Shown here piece after piece: positions 1-7,769 of a DNA stretch of 64,000 bases; the stretch's first letter is position 1, and each line of letters starts with the position of its first letter. The stretch is taken from the NCBI GenBank assembly GCA_021810105.1, contig JAJZJM010000004.1, positions 1-64,000 on the forward strand. The letters are read 5' to 3'. The notes under the pieces were generated by a model, which had not been told where the DNA came from, did no database searches, and saw only the letters and a list, made by a program, of their open reading frames with translations. Both the position numbers and the translations under genes were made by a program. This stretch comes from Microcaldota archaeon (GTDB lineage Archaea > Micrarchaeota > Micrarchaeia > Micrarchaeales > Micrarchaeaceae).

Positions 1-113
1 TCCTGACTACCGCAGGACATGCGGGAAGTAACGCCTCTGGAGACGTTGTAAGACCTCGATTACAGGAGGCAGCCGTCGGTGAATCAGGAACTATACTTGG
101 TGGTTCAAGATGA
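1..113 (+). pseudogene. tnpB: 3' end of tnpB (copy 1, cut by window edge)
   Basis: Reading from base 3 gives the last 36 codons of the same TnpB found complete at 34693-35886 and 39479-40672, ending GTILGGSR and TGA at 111-113. Seen directly: near-identical nucleotide sequence to both complete copies, with a few substitutions such as His for Leu in the LTTAGHAG stretch. Only the C-terminal tail after the last RuvC aspartate lies in the window, so whether the gene is intact upstream cannot be told. TnpB is an RNA-guided nuclease of IS200/IS605-type elements. Confidence 0.9.
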
Positions 114-169
114 CCAATCAAAAAACCACCATTGGAAGCCCACCACCTTCAGTGGTGGGAGGGTGTCAC
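30..169 (+). ncRNA. omega RNA / right end of tnpB element, copy 1
   Basis: The 3' end of the tnpB reading frame and about 55 bases after it match the right ends of the two full elements. A stem-loop (CCCACCACC TTCA GTGGTGGG, 140-160) is followed by the terminal GTCAC ending at 169, where homology to the other copies stops. In IS605-family elements this region encodes the guide RNA (omega or reRNA), and the flank after the end is used as guide; here the guide would begin CAGAGCAAATATTT. The 5' limit given is approximate. Confidence 0.6.
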
Positions 170-268
170 CAGAGCAAATATTTTTTGAAAACTCTTTTTC
201 ATATTTGGTGCAGCAAAATCCTGTAGCCAGCCTTTATAGGTATCAATCTCTTCAGATAAGTTTTCCAA
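149..268 (-). pseudogene. N-terminal gene fragment cut by tnpB element
   Basis: On the minus strand a frame from a TTG at 268 reads LENLSEEIDTYKGWLQDF and continues for about 33 codons before it enters the right end of tnpB copy 1 at base 169 and stops at 149-151. The composition looks coding and a TATA-like AT stretch lies upstream. It directly follows the peptidase fragment at 319-487. The family is not recognised. Most likely the first codons of a gene whose remainder was displaced by the element; it could also be chance open frame. Confidence 0.35.
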
Positions 269-318
269 GCTTCGCTAATTCACATATACTCTTATACAGA
301 AATATTGAGGTGCACTTT

Positions 319-487
319 TCATTCAACAAGTTTCAGCATGACCCGACGCAGCTTTTCCATTTCTGACAAGCGTATCTGCTCCATTGTGGTGTGTGTCATC
401 TCTGCTCCGTAGCCCAGGTTTATGCACTGCATCCATCCTTTGTCGTTGAATATGTTGGCGTCAGATACGCCCCAAGTTGTCTCACAC
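319..487 (-). pseudogene. C-terminal fragment of M20-family (PepT-like) peptidase
   Basis: The minus-strand reading contains SDANIFNDKGW, then a Leu-Gly-Tyr-Gly segment and HTTMEQIRLSEMEKL, which is the C-terminal signature of M20 metallopeptidases of the tripeptidase type (GSDANIFN, NLG.G, the metal-binding His in HTT, then the final helix). About 55 residues remain of a family usually near 400. The 5' side joins directly to a left-end fragment of the tnpB element (488-535), so the first seven-eighths of the gene are missing and the product cannot be active. The frame stays open through the element fragment to 543. Confidence 0.6.
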
Positions 488-535
488 TTCGCTTTCATCC
501 CACGATTTAAATCGTGGGTTTTCCCGCTCACTTTG
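488..535 (-). repeat. Solo left-end fragment of the tnpB element
   Basis: Reverse complement of this stretch reads GTGAGCGGGAAAACCCACG, then the hairpin CCCACGATTTAAATCGTGGG and GATGAAAGCGAA, matching the left ends at 34610 and 39396. The flank before it is TTAT, as in both full copies. Homology ends after about 48 nt where the peptidase fragment begins, so an element inserted here was later mostly deleted together with part of the peptidase gene. Confidence 0.8.
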
Positions 536-780
536 ATAAGCATTTTGCAAATGTTCTCGTAACTGAAATCAAGCTAAAACGTTATAAGCCAAGCATGCAG
601 GCAAGCTATTTATACTTATTGACATGATTAGTATACAGCTGAAAGAGAAGAGAAAACGGCAGATTTAATGATGCATTATACTTACATCTACTACGGAAAA
701 GTACGCCAAGAAGATAGCTTAGGCCCCGTATAGGCAGTTTAGCCGCTGATCCTCTTGCTTTCGGCGCAAATGGTGCTGAA

Positions 781-2196
781 ATGGCAAAATCATACATAGA
801 TATAGTAAAATACATGGTTGAGGCAAGGTTTGAGATCTCAGGTTCTGTTGAAAAACCTGACATAATTGGAGCAATATTTGGGCAGACGGAAGGGCTTCTT
901 GGAGGAGACCTCGATCTTAGGGAGCTGCAGAAGAACGGAAAGATAGGAAGGATAGAGATAGACAGCTCAACATCGGGAAACAAGACATTCGGAAAGGTAT
1001 TCCTGCCGTCCTCACTGCCAAGGGTGGAAACGTGCATCCTGGCTGCTGCTATAGAGTCTGTAGACCGTGTCGGACCTTTCGAGACGAACATGAAGGTAAT
1101 GAAGATAGAGGATACAAGAAGCGAGAAGAGAAAAAAGATAATAACCAGGGCAAAAGAGCTGGTAAAAAACCTGCTTACAACAGAAATACCTGACAGCAGG
1201 GAGATAAGCGACCTTGTAGAGGCTGATGTGAAATCAAGCACTGTTGGCACGTATGGCCCAGAAAGTCTGCCTGCAGGTCCTGACATAGACAAAGACGAAG
1301 AGGTAATATTGGTAGAAGGGAGGGCGGACGTGATAAACCTCCTTAGGAATGACATAGCCAACTGCATAGCTGTTGGCGGAGCTGCCGGTACTATACCAAA
1401 GACGATAATAAGCCTGTGCTCAGCAAAGGAGGCCACCCTTTTTGTGGATGGGGACAGGGGAGGGGAGATGATTGTAAAGAATATAACCAGCATGGCGGAC
1501 ATAGACTTTGTAGCAAAAGCCCCTGACGGAAAAGAGGTTGAAGAGCTGACCAGGAAAGAGATAATAAAATCTCTCAGGGCCAGGGTTCCAATCGAGCAGG
1601 TCTTGGCTATGAACAGGCAGAGGCAGGATAGGTTCGAAGCATCGCACAACAGGCATATGCAGCAGAGGTTCCCGCAGAGGCCCCAGCCCGGTGAGCAGGC
1701 AAGGGAAATACTCAGCCCTTCACAGATAACCACAAACCTTCAAAAAGAAAGGCAAGGCGGAATGGATGATGAGCAGCATCAGCCAGAGCGCGAATTTTCA
1801 GGCTCTCGCGCTGGCTTGGGAATAAAAGACATGAATGGCATACAGGACGAAAACGAAGGTATGGATGCAATACCCAGCATAGAAATGCCGTCTGGCGAAG
1901 CCATGCATAGTGATGAAAATAAAAGATATACAGAATCGCTCTCAGAGTTGCACAACACATTAAGAGGAAGGTTATACTCGCAAGATGGCTCAATACTGGA
2001 AGAAGTTCCCATAAGGGAGCTGATACAGAGAGTACAAGCCGTGCCTGGTGTATCAGTAGTAGTTTTTGACGGTATAATAACCCAGAGGCTTGTAGATATA
2101 GCGCACGCCAAAGGGGTGAAAGAGCTCTACGGAATAAAAGCAAGCCAGGTTACAAGAAAGTATCCGGATATGGAGATACGCACGTCAGAAAAATAG
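781..2196 (+). CDS. dnaG: Archaeal DnaG primase
   Basis: Archaeal DnaG is a Toprim-fold protein linked both to primer synthesis and to the archaeal exosome. The N-terminal block EKPDIIGAIFGQTEGLLG and the RELQKNGKIGRIE motif are diagnostic. The Toprim domain follows, with VILVEGRADV near residue 175 and the acidic FVDGDRGG near residue 220. A low-complexity Gln/Arg/Pro-rich linker (about 280-385) leads to the C-terminal domain with VPGVSVVVFDGIITQRLVDIA. At 471 residues the length is normal for the family. The ATG at 781 is preceded by GGTGC, and the family block starts about 20 residues in. It stands alone, not in an obvious operon. Confidence 0.96.
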   Translation: MAKSYIDIVKYMVEARFEISGSVEKPDIIGAIFGQTEGLLGGDLDLRELQKNGKIGRIEIDSSTSGNKTFGKVFLPSSLPRVETCILAAAIESVDRVGPFETNMKVMKIEDTRSEKRKKIITRAKELVKNLLTTEIPDSREISDLVEADVKSSTVGTYGPESLPAGPDIDKDEEVILVEGRADVINLLRNDIANCIAVGGAAGTIPKTIISLCSAKEATLFVDGDRGGEMIVKNITSMADIDFVAKAPDGKEVEELTRKEIIKSLRARVPIEQVLAMNRQRQDRFEASHNRHMQQRFPQRPQPGEQAREILSPSQITTNLQKERQGGMDDEQHQPEREFSGSRAGLGIKDMNGIQDENEGMDAIPSIEMPSGEAMHSDENKRYTESLSELHNTLRGRLYSQDGSILEEVPIRELIQRVQAVPGVSVVVFDGIITQRLVDIAHAKGVKELYGIKASQVTRKYPDMEIRTSEK

Positions 2197-2210
2197 GCAT
2201 AAGAGCGGCT

Positions 2211-2266
2211 GTACAAGGAACCCTGGCGGACTTCCATCAAATATTGCGCGCCAGCTTGAATTGTAC
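2211..2266 (+). other. Nested stem-loop downstream of dnaG
   Basis: GTACAA (2211-2216) can pair with TTGTAC (2261-2266), and inside it CTGGCG (2223-2228) with CGCCAG (2249-2254). It lies between the dnaG stop and the padR promoter. It could be part of the dnaG 3' UTR or a small structured RNA; no poly-T run follows directly. Pairing is seen, function is not known. Confidence 0.3.
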
Positions 2267-2301
2267 GCGGCTGCCATTTGGTAAAAAACCCTTTACAAAG
2301 C

Positions 2302-2350
2302 CTTTTTATATATTAGTGTAGTTTAAATTTAAAATAGTTTAATTTAAATC
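2302..2350 (+). promoter_or_regulatory. padR promoter with imperfect palindrome
   Basis: A TATA-like TTTTTATATATT (about 2303-2313) is followed at 2321-2350 by GTTTAAATTT and AATTTAAATC halves that form an imperfect 30-bp dyad around the expected start of transcription. PadR proteins commonly bind such AT-rich dyads in their own promoters, so this is a candidate operator for autoregulation of the exporter operon. Binding is inferred. Confidence 0.4.
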
Positions 2351-2379
2351 GTGTTTTGTTGCAAGATTCGCATGACTTT

Positions 2380-2700
2380 ATGACCAAGGAAATGAGGCGC
2401 ACGATATTGAAGATTAGGATACTCATGAGCATAAAGAAAAAGAAAACATATGCGTATGCGATACTGAAAGAGTTCGGATCTGGAAGTTTTGCAAATTTCA
2501 TAGGCGGACAAATAAAAAATGATATATACAATTCCCTGTCGGCGCTAGAGAAATCGGGATACATCAAGCACTCTGTAAAAGTTACTCGCAACGGAGTGAA
2601 AAAATACTACAGCATAACCGCCAAGGGGATGAAAACCTCGAAGAACCTGAAGAAAGCTTTCAAGGAATCTATTGGGTATGCTATGAAAATGCTCAGGTAG
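2380..2700 (+). CDS. PadR-family transcriptional regulator
   Basis: A 106-residue winged-helix protein. Seen: MRRTILKIRILMSI helix, TYAYAILKEF, IYNSLSALEKSGYIKHSVKVTR recognition helix and wing, and KKYYSITAKG, the standard PadR signature (YxxLxxLexxGlI...YxlTxxG). The ATG at 2380 is preferred over the upstream TTG at 2356, because the family homology begins just after it. The stop is 4 nt before the ABC ATPase, so it is the first gene of an exporter operon and probably represses it until a toxic ligand is bound. Confidence 0.85.
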   Translation: MTKEMRRTILKIRILMSIKKKKTYAYAILKEFGSGSFANFIGGQIKNDIYNSLSALEKSGYIKHSVKVTRNGVKKYYSITAKGMKTSKNLKKAFKESIGYAMKMLR

Positions 2701-2704
2701 TGAA

Positions 2705-3697
2705 ATGCCAGACATAATAAAAATAGAAAATTTAGTCAAGAGGTTTGGCAGCCTTACAGCTGTAAATGACATCAATCTAAACATAAAGGAGGGCGAGATA
2801 TTCGGGCTTCTGGGGCCAAACGGCGCAGGCAAGAGTACAACCCTTAATATACTCCTAGGGCTTTTGGCTCCCACATCCGGAAAGGTTATGGTTAATGGCG
2901 TAGACATGCATAAGGATCCGCATGCGGCAAGAGAGGAAATAGGCATAGTGACTCAGGAGACTGTTGTAGAAGCGGAGCTTACAGCCGAGCAGAACCTGAT
3001 GATATTCGGCAGGCTTTATCACATACCTCCCGAGGAGCTGCAGAAAGATATAGATTTTGCTCTAGATTTGGCAGCGTTAACCAATTTCAGGAATGCATAC
3101 GCAGGAACATTCTCGGGTGGGATGAAGCGAAGGCTGGAAGTATCAAAGGCGCTTATGCATGCACCTAAACTAATCCTTCTTGACGAGCCCACAACCGGAC
3201 TGGACGTCCAGAACAGGACGCAGATTTGGAATCTTCTTAGGGAAATAAACAAAAAACAGAACGTAACCATACTTATGACAACGCAGTATCTTGAAGAAGC
3301 GGATCAGCTATGTAATAGAATAGGGATAATAGACCACGGAAAACTAATTGCGCTTGGCACACCAAGCGAACTCAGGCAAAAAATTGGCATGAGCAATATA
3401 ATAGAAGTGTCTGCCAATAAAGACAACCTTCAGAAAGTTGCAGCAGCATTCAAGAGCATCGGGCTAAATCCCACCACACTAAGCAACAAGGTAACCGCAG
3501 CTGGCGGAAGCTCAGCAACAAAGAAGATAGAGCTGCTAATAAAAGAGATTTCGTCCAAAAAAATTGAGATCCAAAACATAAGCATGCACGAACCTACGAT
3601 AGACGATGTATTCTTAAAGCTCACAGGCTCTCAAGTAAGGGATGAATCAGGGGCATTTACCGGAGGCAGAGGTTCAATGATGGGAAGGGGGAGATGA
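2705..3697 (+). CDS. ABC exporter ATPase (DrrA/ABC-2 type)
   Basis: ATP-hydrolysing subunit of an ABC-2 export system. The 330-residue protein shows Walker A GPNGAGKST (about 40), Q-loop TQE, signature FSGGMKRRLE, Walker B LILLDEPTTGLD, the D-loop and the switch region MTTQYLEEADQLC. The C-terminal extension with HEPTIDDVFLKLTG is typical of the daunorubicin-resistance/multidrug ATPase group. Its last codons overlap the permease start (ATGA), implying translational coupling. The substrate cannot be told from sequence; lipid, drug or polysaccharide are all possible. Confidence 0.93.
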   Translation: MPDIIKIENLVKRFGSLTAVNDINLNIKEGEIFGLLGPNGAGKSTTLNILLGLLAPTSGKVMVNGVDMHKDPHAAREEIGIVTQETVVEAELTAEQNLMIFGRLYHIPPEELQKDIDFALDLAALTNFRNAYAGTFSGGMKRRLEVSKALMHAPKLILLDEPTTGLDVQNRTQIWNLLREINKKQNVTILMTTQYLEEADQLCNRIGIIDHGKLIALGTPSELRQKIGMSNIIEVSANKDNLQKVAAAFKSIGLNPTTLSNKVTAAGGSSATKKIELLIKEISSKKIEIQNISMHEPTIDDVFLKLTGSQVRDESGAFTGGRGSMMGRGR

Positions 3698-4827
3698 AAA
3701 TGGGTTTGATTGGAGACGCATACACTCTTTTGCTTAGGGAGATGCTGATATTCAAGAAGAATCTTGGCGTTAACATAATCAGGTCATTGATATTTCCTCT
3801 AATTTTCATAATTCTTTTAGGAAGTTTTGGCAGCACGCCAAAGAACGTTCCAGTAGCAATCGTTAATTATAACAATGGACCCAGCGCGCTAAAATTCATA
3901 AATACTCTGGAATCTGGCGGCAGTATAGTTGTTGTATCCTCAACTACGCAAGCCGCTGCCCTCAATCTTCTTTCGCTGGGCAAAGTAGCAGGCGTTATTG
4001 TGATACCCTCTGTGTTCTCAAGCGGAACCGCATCTACGATTTACGTCTATCTGGACAACTCGCAGCCGCAGTCTGCAGAAGTGGTAAGCAGCCAAGTGTC
4101 GCTAGTGGCTTCAGAAGTTGGCTCTTCCACTTCAGTATCAGGCATCTCCCAAACAGATCCTCCAGGCCTGATAAAAGTAATCAGCAATTATGTATACGGA
4201 GCAAGCAGCAACTACCTGAGCTTTGTAGTGGGCGGGCTTCTTGTTATGGTGGCATCTTTCGGAGCTGTCTTTAGCTCAGGGTTCACCCTTCTTAGCGACA
4301 GGGAAATGGGCAACCTCAAGGCATTCTTGACAACTCCTATAAACAAATTCGCTATCCTGCTCAGCAAAATAGGATATGGCACATTCCAGTCCTTCCTTTC
4401 CGCCTTTATAGGGTTGATCATCGGAATACTCTACGGCGCAACAGTTGACGCCGGAATAGTGGGGTTCTTCGAGCTTATATGGATTATTTTCTTAGTGGGC
4501 CTTGGGTTCAGTGCTCTAGCGATAGCACTAGCAACAAGAATGAAGCAGCTCCAAACTTATGCTTTGGTGGCTCAGACTCTGGTCATGCCGCTCGCATTCC
4601 TCGGCGGCGCATTTGTTCCAGTAACGCTGCTGCCAAGTTTCTTGGTGCCGATTTCTGCCATAAACCCTCTAACATACGCTGTAAATGCTGTAAGGGATGT
4701 GATGATAAAGGGATTCCTCCCGCTATCTACACTGATCTCTACGTCTTTGATATTGATGGCTTTCGCAGGGGCATGCATGGTATTATCATTTGTCTTATTC
4801 AGAAATACTAGCACACAGCTTTCATAA
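3694..4827 (+). CDS. ABC-2 type permease
   Basis: Membrane partner of the preceding ATPase. There is one N-terminal membrane segment (about 22-42, IIRSLIFPLIFIILLGSF), a large extracytoplasmic domain of about 150 residues rich in Ser/Thr/Val, then five membrane segments from about residue 175 on. The motifs LLSDREMGNLKAFLTTP and AINPLTYAVNAVRD match the ABC-2 permease family. The start overlaps the ATPase stop by 4 nt. The following gene encodes an anchored surface protein 3 nt after the stop, so the four genes from padR form one unit. Confidence 0.92.
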   Translation: MKMGLIGDAYTLLLREMLIFKKNLGVNIIRSLIFPLIFIILLGSFGSTPKNVPVAIVNYNNGPSALKFINTLESGGSIVVVSSTTQAAALNLLSLGKVAGVIVIPSVFSSGTASTIYVYLDNSQPQSAEVVSSQVSLVASEVGSSTSVSGISQTDPPGLIKVISNYVYGASSNYLSFVVGGLLVMVASFGAVFSSGFTLLSDREMGNLKAFLTTPINKFAILLSKIGYGTFQSFLSAFIGLIIGILYGATVDAGIVGFFELIWIIFLVGLGFSALAIALATRMKQLQTYALVAQTLVMPLAFLGGAFVPVTLLPSFLVPISAINPLTYAVNAVRDVMIKGFLPLSTLISTSLILMAFAGACMVLSFVLFRNTSTQLS

Positions 4828-4848
4828 TAAATGATTATTGGTGAGAAA

Positions 4849-6081
4849 ATGAACGTAATAAGATCTGTCTTTCTGGCACTTGCCGTACTTGCGGCACTTG
4901 GAGGAGTAGCTGGCGCGCAATATACTAACGCCATTACTTTCTCCAACGTAATTGTGAGCCCGAATCCTGTTGTAGCGGGAAGCAACGTTACCATAGGATT
5001 CCAATTATACAATTCATACAACAGCTGGCTGTATAATGTAAACCTGCAACCAGAAGGAACTTATCCATTGCTCAATGTTTCTCCACTCAAAGGCATACAG
5101 ATAGGAATCTTGAATTCTGGGTTGACCGGAAACTACTTCAACTATACATTAACAATTCCTAACTCCACTCCTTCCGGAACATATACCCTGACGTTCCTTG
5201 CAACATATTTCGTTTACAGCCCTACAGGCGTAGACGTATCCACATCATCTCTACCTCTCAACTTCTATGTGCAGAACAAACCTGCGGTCAGAGTGGTTGC
5301 GTCAAATCCAATTCCGTCTACATTATACACCGGTTACAACCAGACCGTCAACCTAGTCATACAAAACGATGGATACGGAACCGCGAGAAACGTAAGCGTT
5401 TCAGTTCGCGGCGAGCAGGGACTCAACATATTGAGCTCAGTGACCTCTTTCTTCGTTCCAAACCTGACCGAAGGGGCTGCCGCCACAGAGCCAGTATTGG
5501 TGGCAGCGCAGGCTGGAGGCAATCCGTACATAATGGCAAACATTACTTACTATTCCTCTAACTTGAAGCAGCACTTTAGTACAAGTCAGAGAATAAACCT
5601 CAGCGTAGCTCCGGCCGCTCAGTTTGCTATAAGTTCCAGCAGCTCGAACCTTGTTCCAGGAGGAACGGACGTGCCTGTTCATTTTACCCTGACCAACACT
5701 GGCAACACAAATGCCACCGGGCTTCAATTGAGCCTAGAGACCTCTTATCCTATAACTCCAGTTGCAAGTACAGCATACGTATCCAACCTTGCGCCCATGG
5801 AGTCCGAAAACATTACATTCCTAGTAAGTGCAGACACGCAAGGCGTACCAGGCAACTATCCAGTAACTTTATATGAACAGTGGAAGCAGCAGAACGGAGC
5901 CCCAGACCAGCAATTCACAGGATCGAGCAACTATTACGTAAAAGTTGGCTCAGGCTCTTCCAGCATCTATTACATAGTTGCGGCTGCTGTAGTGATCCTG
6001 GTACTAATAGTTTTGCTGCTTAGGATGCTTAGGAAGAGGGGAAAGATGCAGCTAGGCGCACACAAAACGAGAAAAGCATAA
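4849..6081 (+). CDS. Membrane-anchored surface protein with CARDB/NEW3-like domains
   Basis: The protein has a signal peptide (VFLALAVLAALGGVAGA then QY), three Ig-like beta-rich modules, and a C-terminal membrane anchor (IYYIVAAAVVILVLIVLLL) with a short basic tail. Recurring phrases such as NPVVAGSNVTIGFQLYNS, NQTVNLVIQNDGYGTARNV and VHFTLTNTGNTNATGL are the pattern of COG1361/CARDB adhesive or accessory modules. Many Asn-X-Ser/Thr sites are visible. The ATG at 4849 follows GGTGAG and is preferred over 4831. In archaea such proteins often accompany ABC-2 exporters; a role in presenting or guiding the substrate outside is an inference. Confidence 0.8.
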   Translation: MNVIRSVFLALAVLAALGGVAGAQYTNAITFSNVIVSPNPVVAGSNVTIGFQLYNSYNSWLYNVNLQPEGTYPLLNVSPLKGIQIGILNSGLTGNYFNYTLTIPNSTPSGTYTLTFLATYFVYSPTGVDVSTSSLPLNFYVQNKPAVRVVASNPIPSTLYTGYNQTVNLVIQNDGYGTARNVSVSVRGEQGLNILSSVTSFFVPNLTEGAAATEPVLVAAQAGGNPYIMANITYYSSNLKQHFSTSQRINLSVAPAAQFAISSSSSNLVPGGTDVPVHFTLTNTGNTNATGLQLSLETSYPITPVASTAYVSNLAPMESENITFLVSADTQGVPGNYPVTLYEQWKQQNGAPDQQFTGSSNYYVKVGSGSSSIYYIVAAAVVILVLIVLLLRMLRKRGKMQLGAHKTRKA

Positions 6082-6111
6082 ATTCAAGGAAGTAGAGGCA
6101 TATGTGATATA

Positions 6112-6984
6112 ATGGGTATACTCTACGAAGGGCTGATAGATGCAGCAATGCGCAGGTACAATGTGCCCCAGTGGCTTAGGCCCTACATATACAAATACGC
6201 AAAGAAGAGCAATGTAGACACTATAAAGCAGGCAATAGGCTTCATAAACGTAAGAAGGAGGAAGGGCGAGCTTACAAAGAAGCACGTGATTCTGCCCAAT
6301 GGTACAAAGTTCGAGATAGACGCTGTGGTTCACATACTCAACCAGTTCTACTACGGCATAAGTAAGACCGGAGAGATAGCAAAGGCATGGTCTACCGACG
6401 CATCAACTGCTCTGGTCCCAGAGCTCGCCTCGCATTTCAGGGAGATCGCAGCTGCAAGGCAGAAGCACGCGAAAGCTTTAAGGAACATGATGGATGGCCT
6501 TGGAGGAAAAATATACGAGCCAACTACAGAAATAAAAGAGGTATTCGATAAGGTCAAGCTTATAGATGAACCTATAAAAAGGGCGCTAGCACTCGACATA
6601 ATAATCAGGGATGCATATTCCAGACCATTTGGTTTTATCTTTTACAAGGTCTTTTACCCGGTCTCGCCGGAATTCATGAGGTCCCTTGGCAAAGTATTCT
6701 CAATAAAATCATCAAGCGATGCGTGGATAGAGGAGTTCATATCCGATAGGCTAAGAAACGGCCAGATTACTGCGGAAGATATAATGGAGTTGTCAAGAGA
6801 GCTACTTAAGCTCATATACGTATCTATAGACTCAGAAATCCATCTGGCAAAAAAGGCCGGCATTGAGCCCGAGGCAAACCTTTTGCGAGACATATCCATA
6901 GCTTATCCTCTGCATACTCTCCAGGGCATGGGTGTAGGTATAGACATAAACTACGAAATGAAAAAGATAGTAAATGACAGATAA
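6112..6984 (+). CDS. Hypothetical helical protein (290 aa)
   Basis: I do not recognise the family. The protein is soluble and mostly alpha-helical. Its N-terminus (YNVPQWLRPYIYKYAKKSN) is followed by a basic patch INVRRRKGELTKK, a His-rich helix REIAAARQKHAKALRNMMDG and a hydrophobic helix RDAYSRPFGFIFYKVFYPVS, then a helical C-terminus. A ferritin-like four-helix bundle is conceivable from the spaced Glu/His residues but is not demonstrable. It starts 30 nt after the surface protein and ends before the Alba promoter; base composition matches its neighbours. Confidence 0.75.
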   Translation: MGILYEGLIDAAMRRYNVPQWLRPYIYKYAKKSNVDTIKQAIGFINVRRRKGELTKKHVILPNGTKFEIDAVVHILNQFYYGISKTGEIAKAWSTDASTALVPELASHFREIAAARQKHAKALRNMMDGLGGKIYEPTTEIKEVFDKVKLIDEPIKRALALDIIIRDAYSRPFGFIFYKVFYPVSPEFMRSLGKVFSIKSSSDAWIEEFISDRLRNGQITAEDIMELSRELLKLIYVSIDSEIHLAKKAGIEPEANLLRDISIAYPLHTLQGMGVGIDINYEMKKIVNDR

Positions 6985-7077
6985 TGCAAATCTTTTTATA
7001 GCCAAAGCAGAAAGAATAATCAAGTAATTTTGCAATAGGCATTATTCAAACCAATTTATCAATAACAAGGTGTAAAA

Positions 7078-7710
7078 ATGGCAGCAGAACAAAATCTCAG
7101 CATGGAAGATGCGCAGGAAAGCAATACGGTCTACATAGGCAAAAAACCGCTTATGAACTATGTTCTTGCAGTGGTTACACAACTTAACATGAACAAGAAC
7201 CCGATAGTGATAAAAGCAAGAGGCAAATCCATATCAAAAGCTGTAGATGTGGCTGACATAGTAAGGAAAAGGTTTGTGACAAATGTCAAAGATCCGAGCG
7301 ACAAGCTAATAACCATTGGTTCTGAGGAGCTGGCAAATGAGGACGGCACGAAATCAAAGGTCAGCTTCATACAGATAAATGCAATAAACTCGGCTTCAGC
7401 CAATCGCGCAGAGCCCGCAAACGCTCAGGTAGAAGACAGAACTATATACATAGGCAAAAAACCCACTATGAACTATGTTCTGGCGGTTGTGACACAGATA
7501 AACTCCGGCCTCTCAAATGTGATAATAAAAGCGAGAGGGAGCGCAATCTCAAAAGCGGTTGATGTAGTGGAAATAGCAAGGAACAGGTTTATACCTGGGC
7601 TTAAGGACCCAAGCGGGGAGAGCATCCAGATAAAATCCGAAGAGGTTGCGAACGAAGACGGAACCAAATCGAAAGTAAGCTCCATGAAGATACAGATAAC
7701 CAAAGTGTGA
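7078..7710 (+). CDS. Tandem two-domain Alba chromatin protein
   Basis: Alba proteins bind DNA and RNA as dimers of about 90-residue subunits. Here two complete Alba domains lie in one 210-residue chain: residues about 18-100 (VYIGKKPLMNYVLAVVTQ, IVIKARGKSISKAVDVADIV) and 122-210 (IYIGKKPTMNYVLAVVTQ, VIIKARGSAISKAVDVVEIA), joined by an Ala/Asn/Glu-rich linker. Each keeps the KARGxxISKAVD loop whose Lys contacts nucleic acid and the ANEDGTKSKVS segment. The halves are about two-thirds identical, so the gene arose by internal duplication. It has its own promoter, with an AT-rich stretch near 7000-7040. Confidence 0.92.
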   Translation: MAAEQNLSMEDAQESNTVYIGKKPLMNYVLAVVTQLNMNKNPIVIKARGKSISKAVDVADIVRKRFVTNVKDPSDKLITIGSEELANEDGTKSKVSFIQINAINSASANRAEPANAQVEDRTIYIGKKPTMNYVLAVVTQINSGLSNVIIKARGSAISKAVDVVEIARNRFIPGLKDPSGESIQIKSEEVANEDGTKSKVSSMKIQITKV

Positions 7711-7769
7711 ATGGAGATAGCTATATATTAATTACCAGCCTCTAGGTATTGTATCCGGTGGGAATTGTG

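Noticed and set aside
606-1733. Long minus-strand frame of 375 codons opposite dnaG
   Set aside because: It lies antisense to a clear dnaG; its product is Ser/Phe/Ile-rich without domains, a typical shadow frame.
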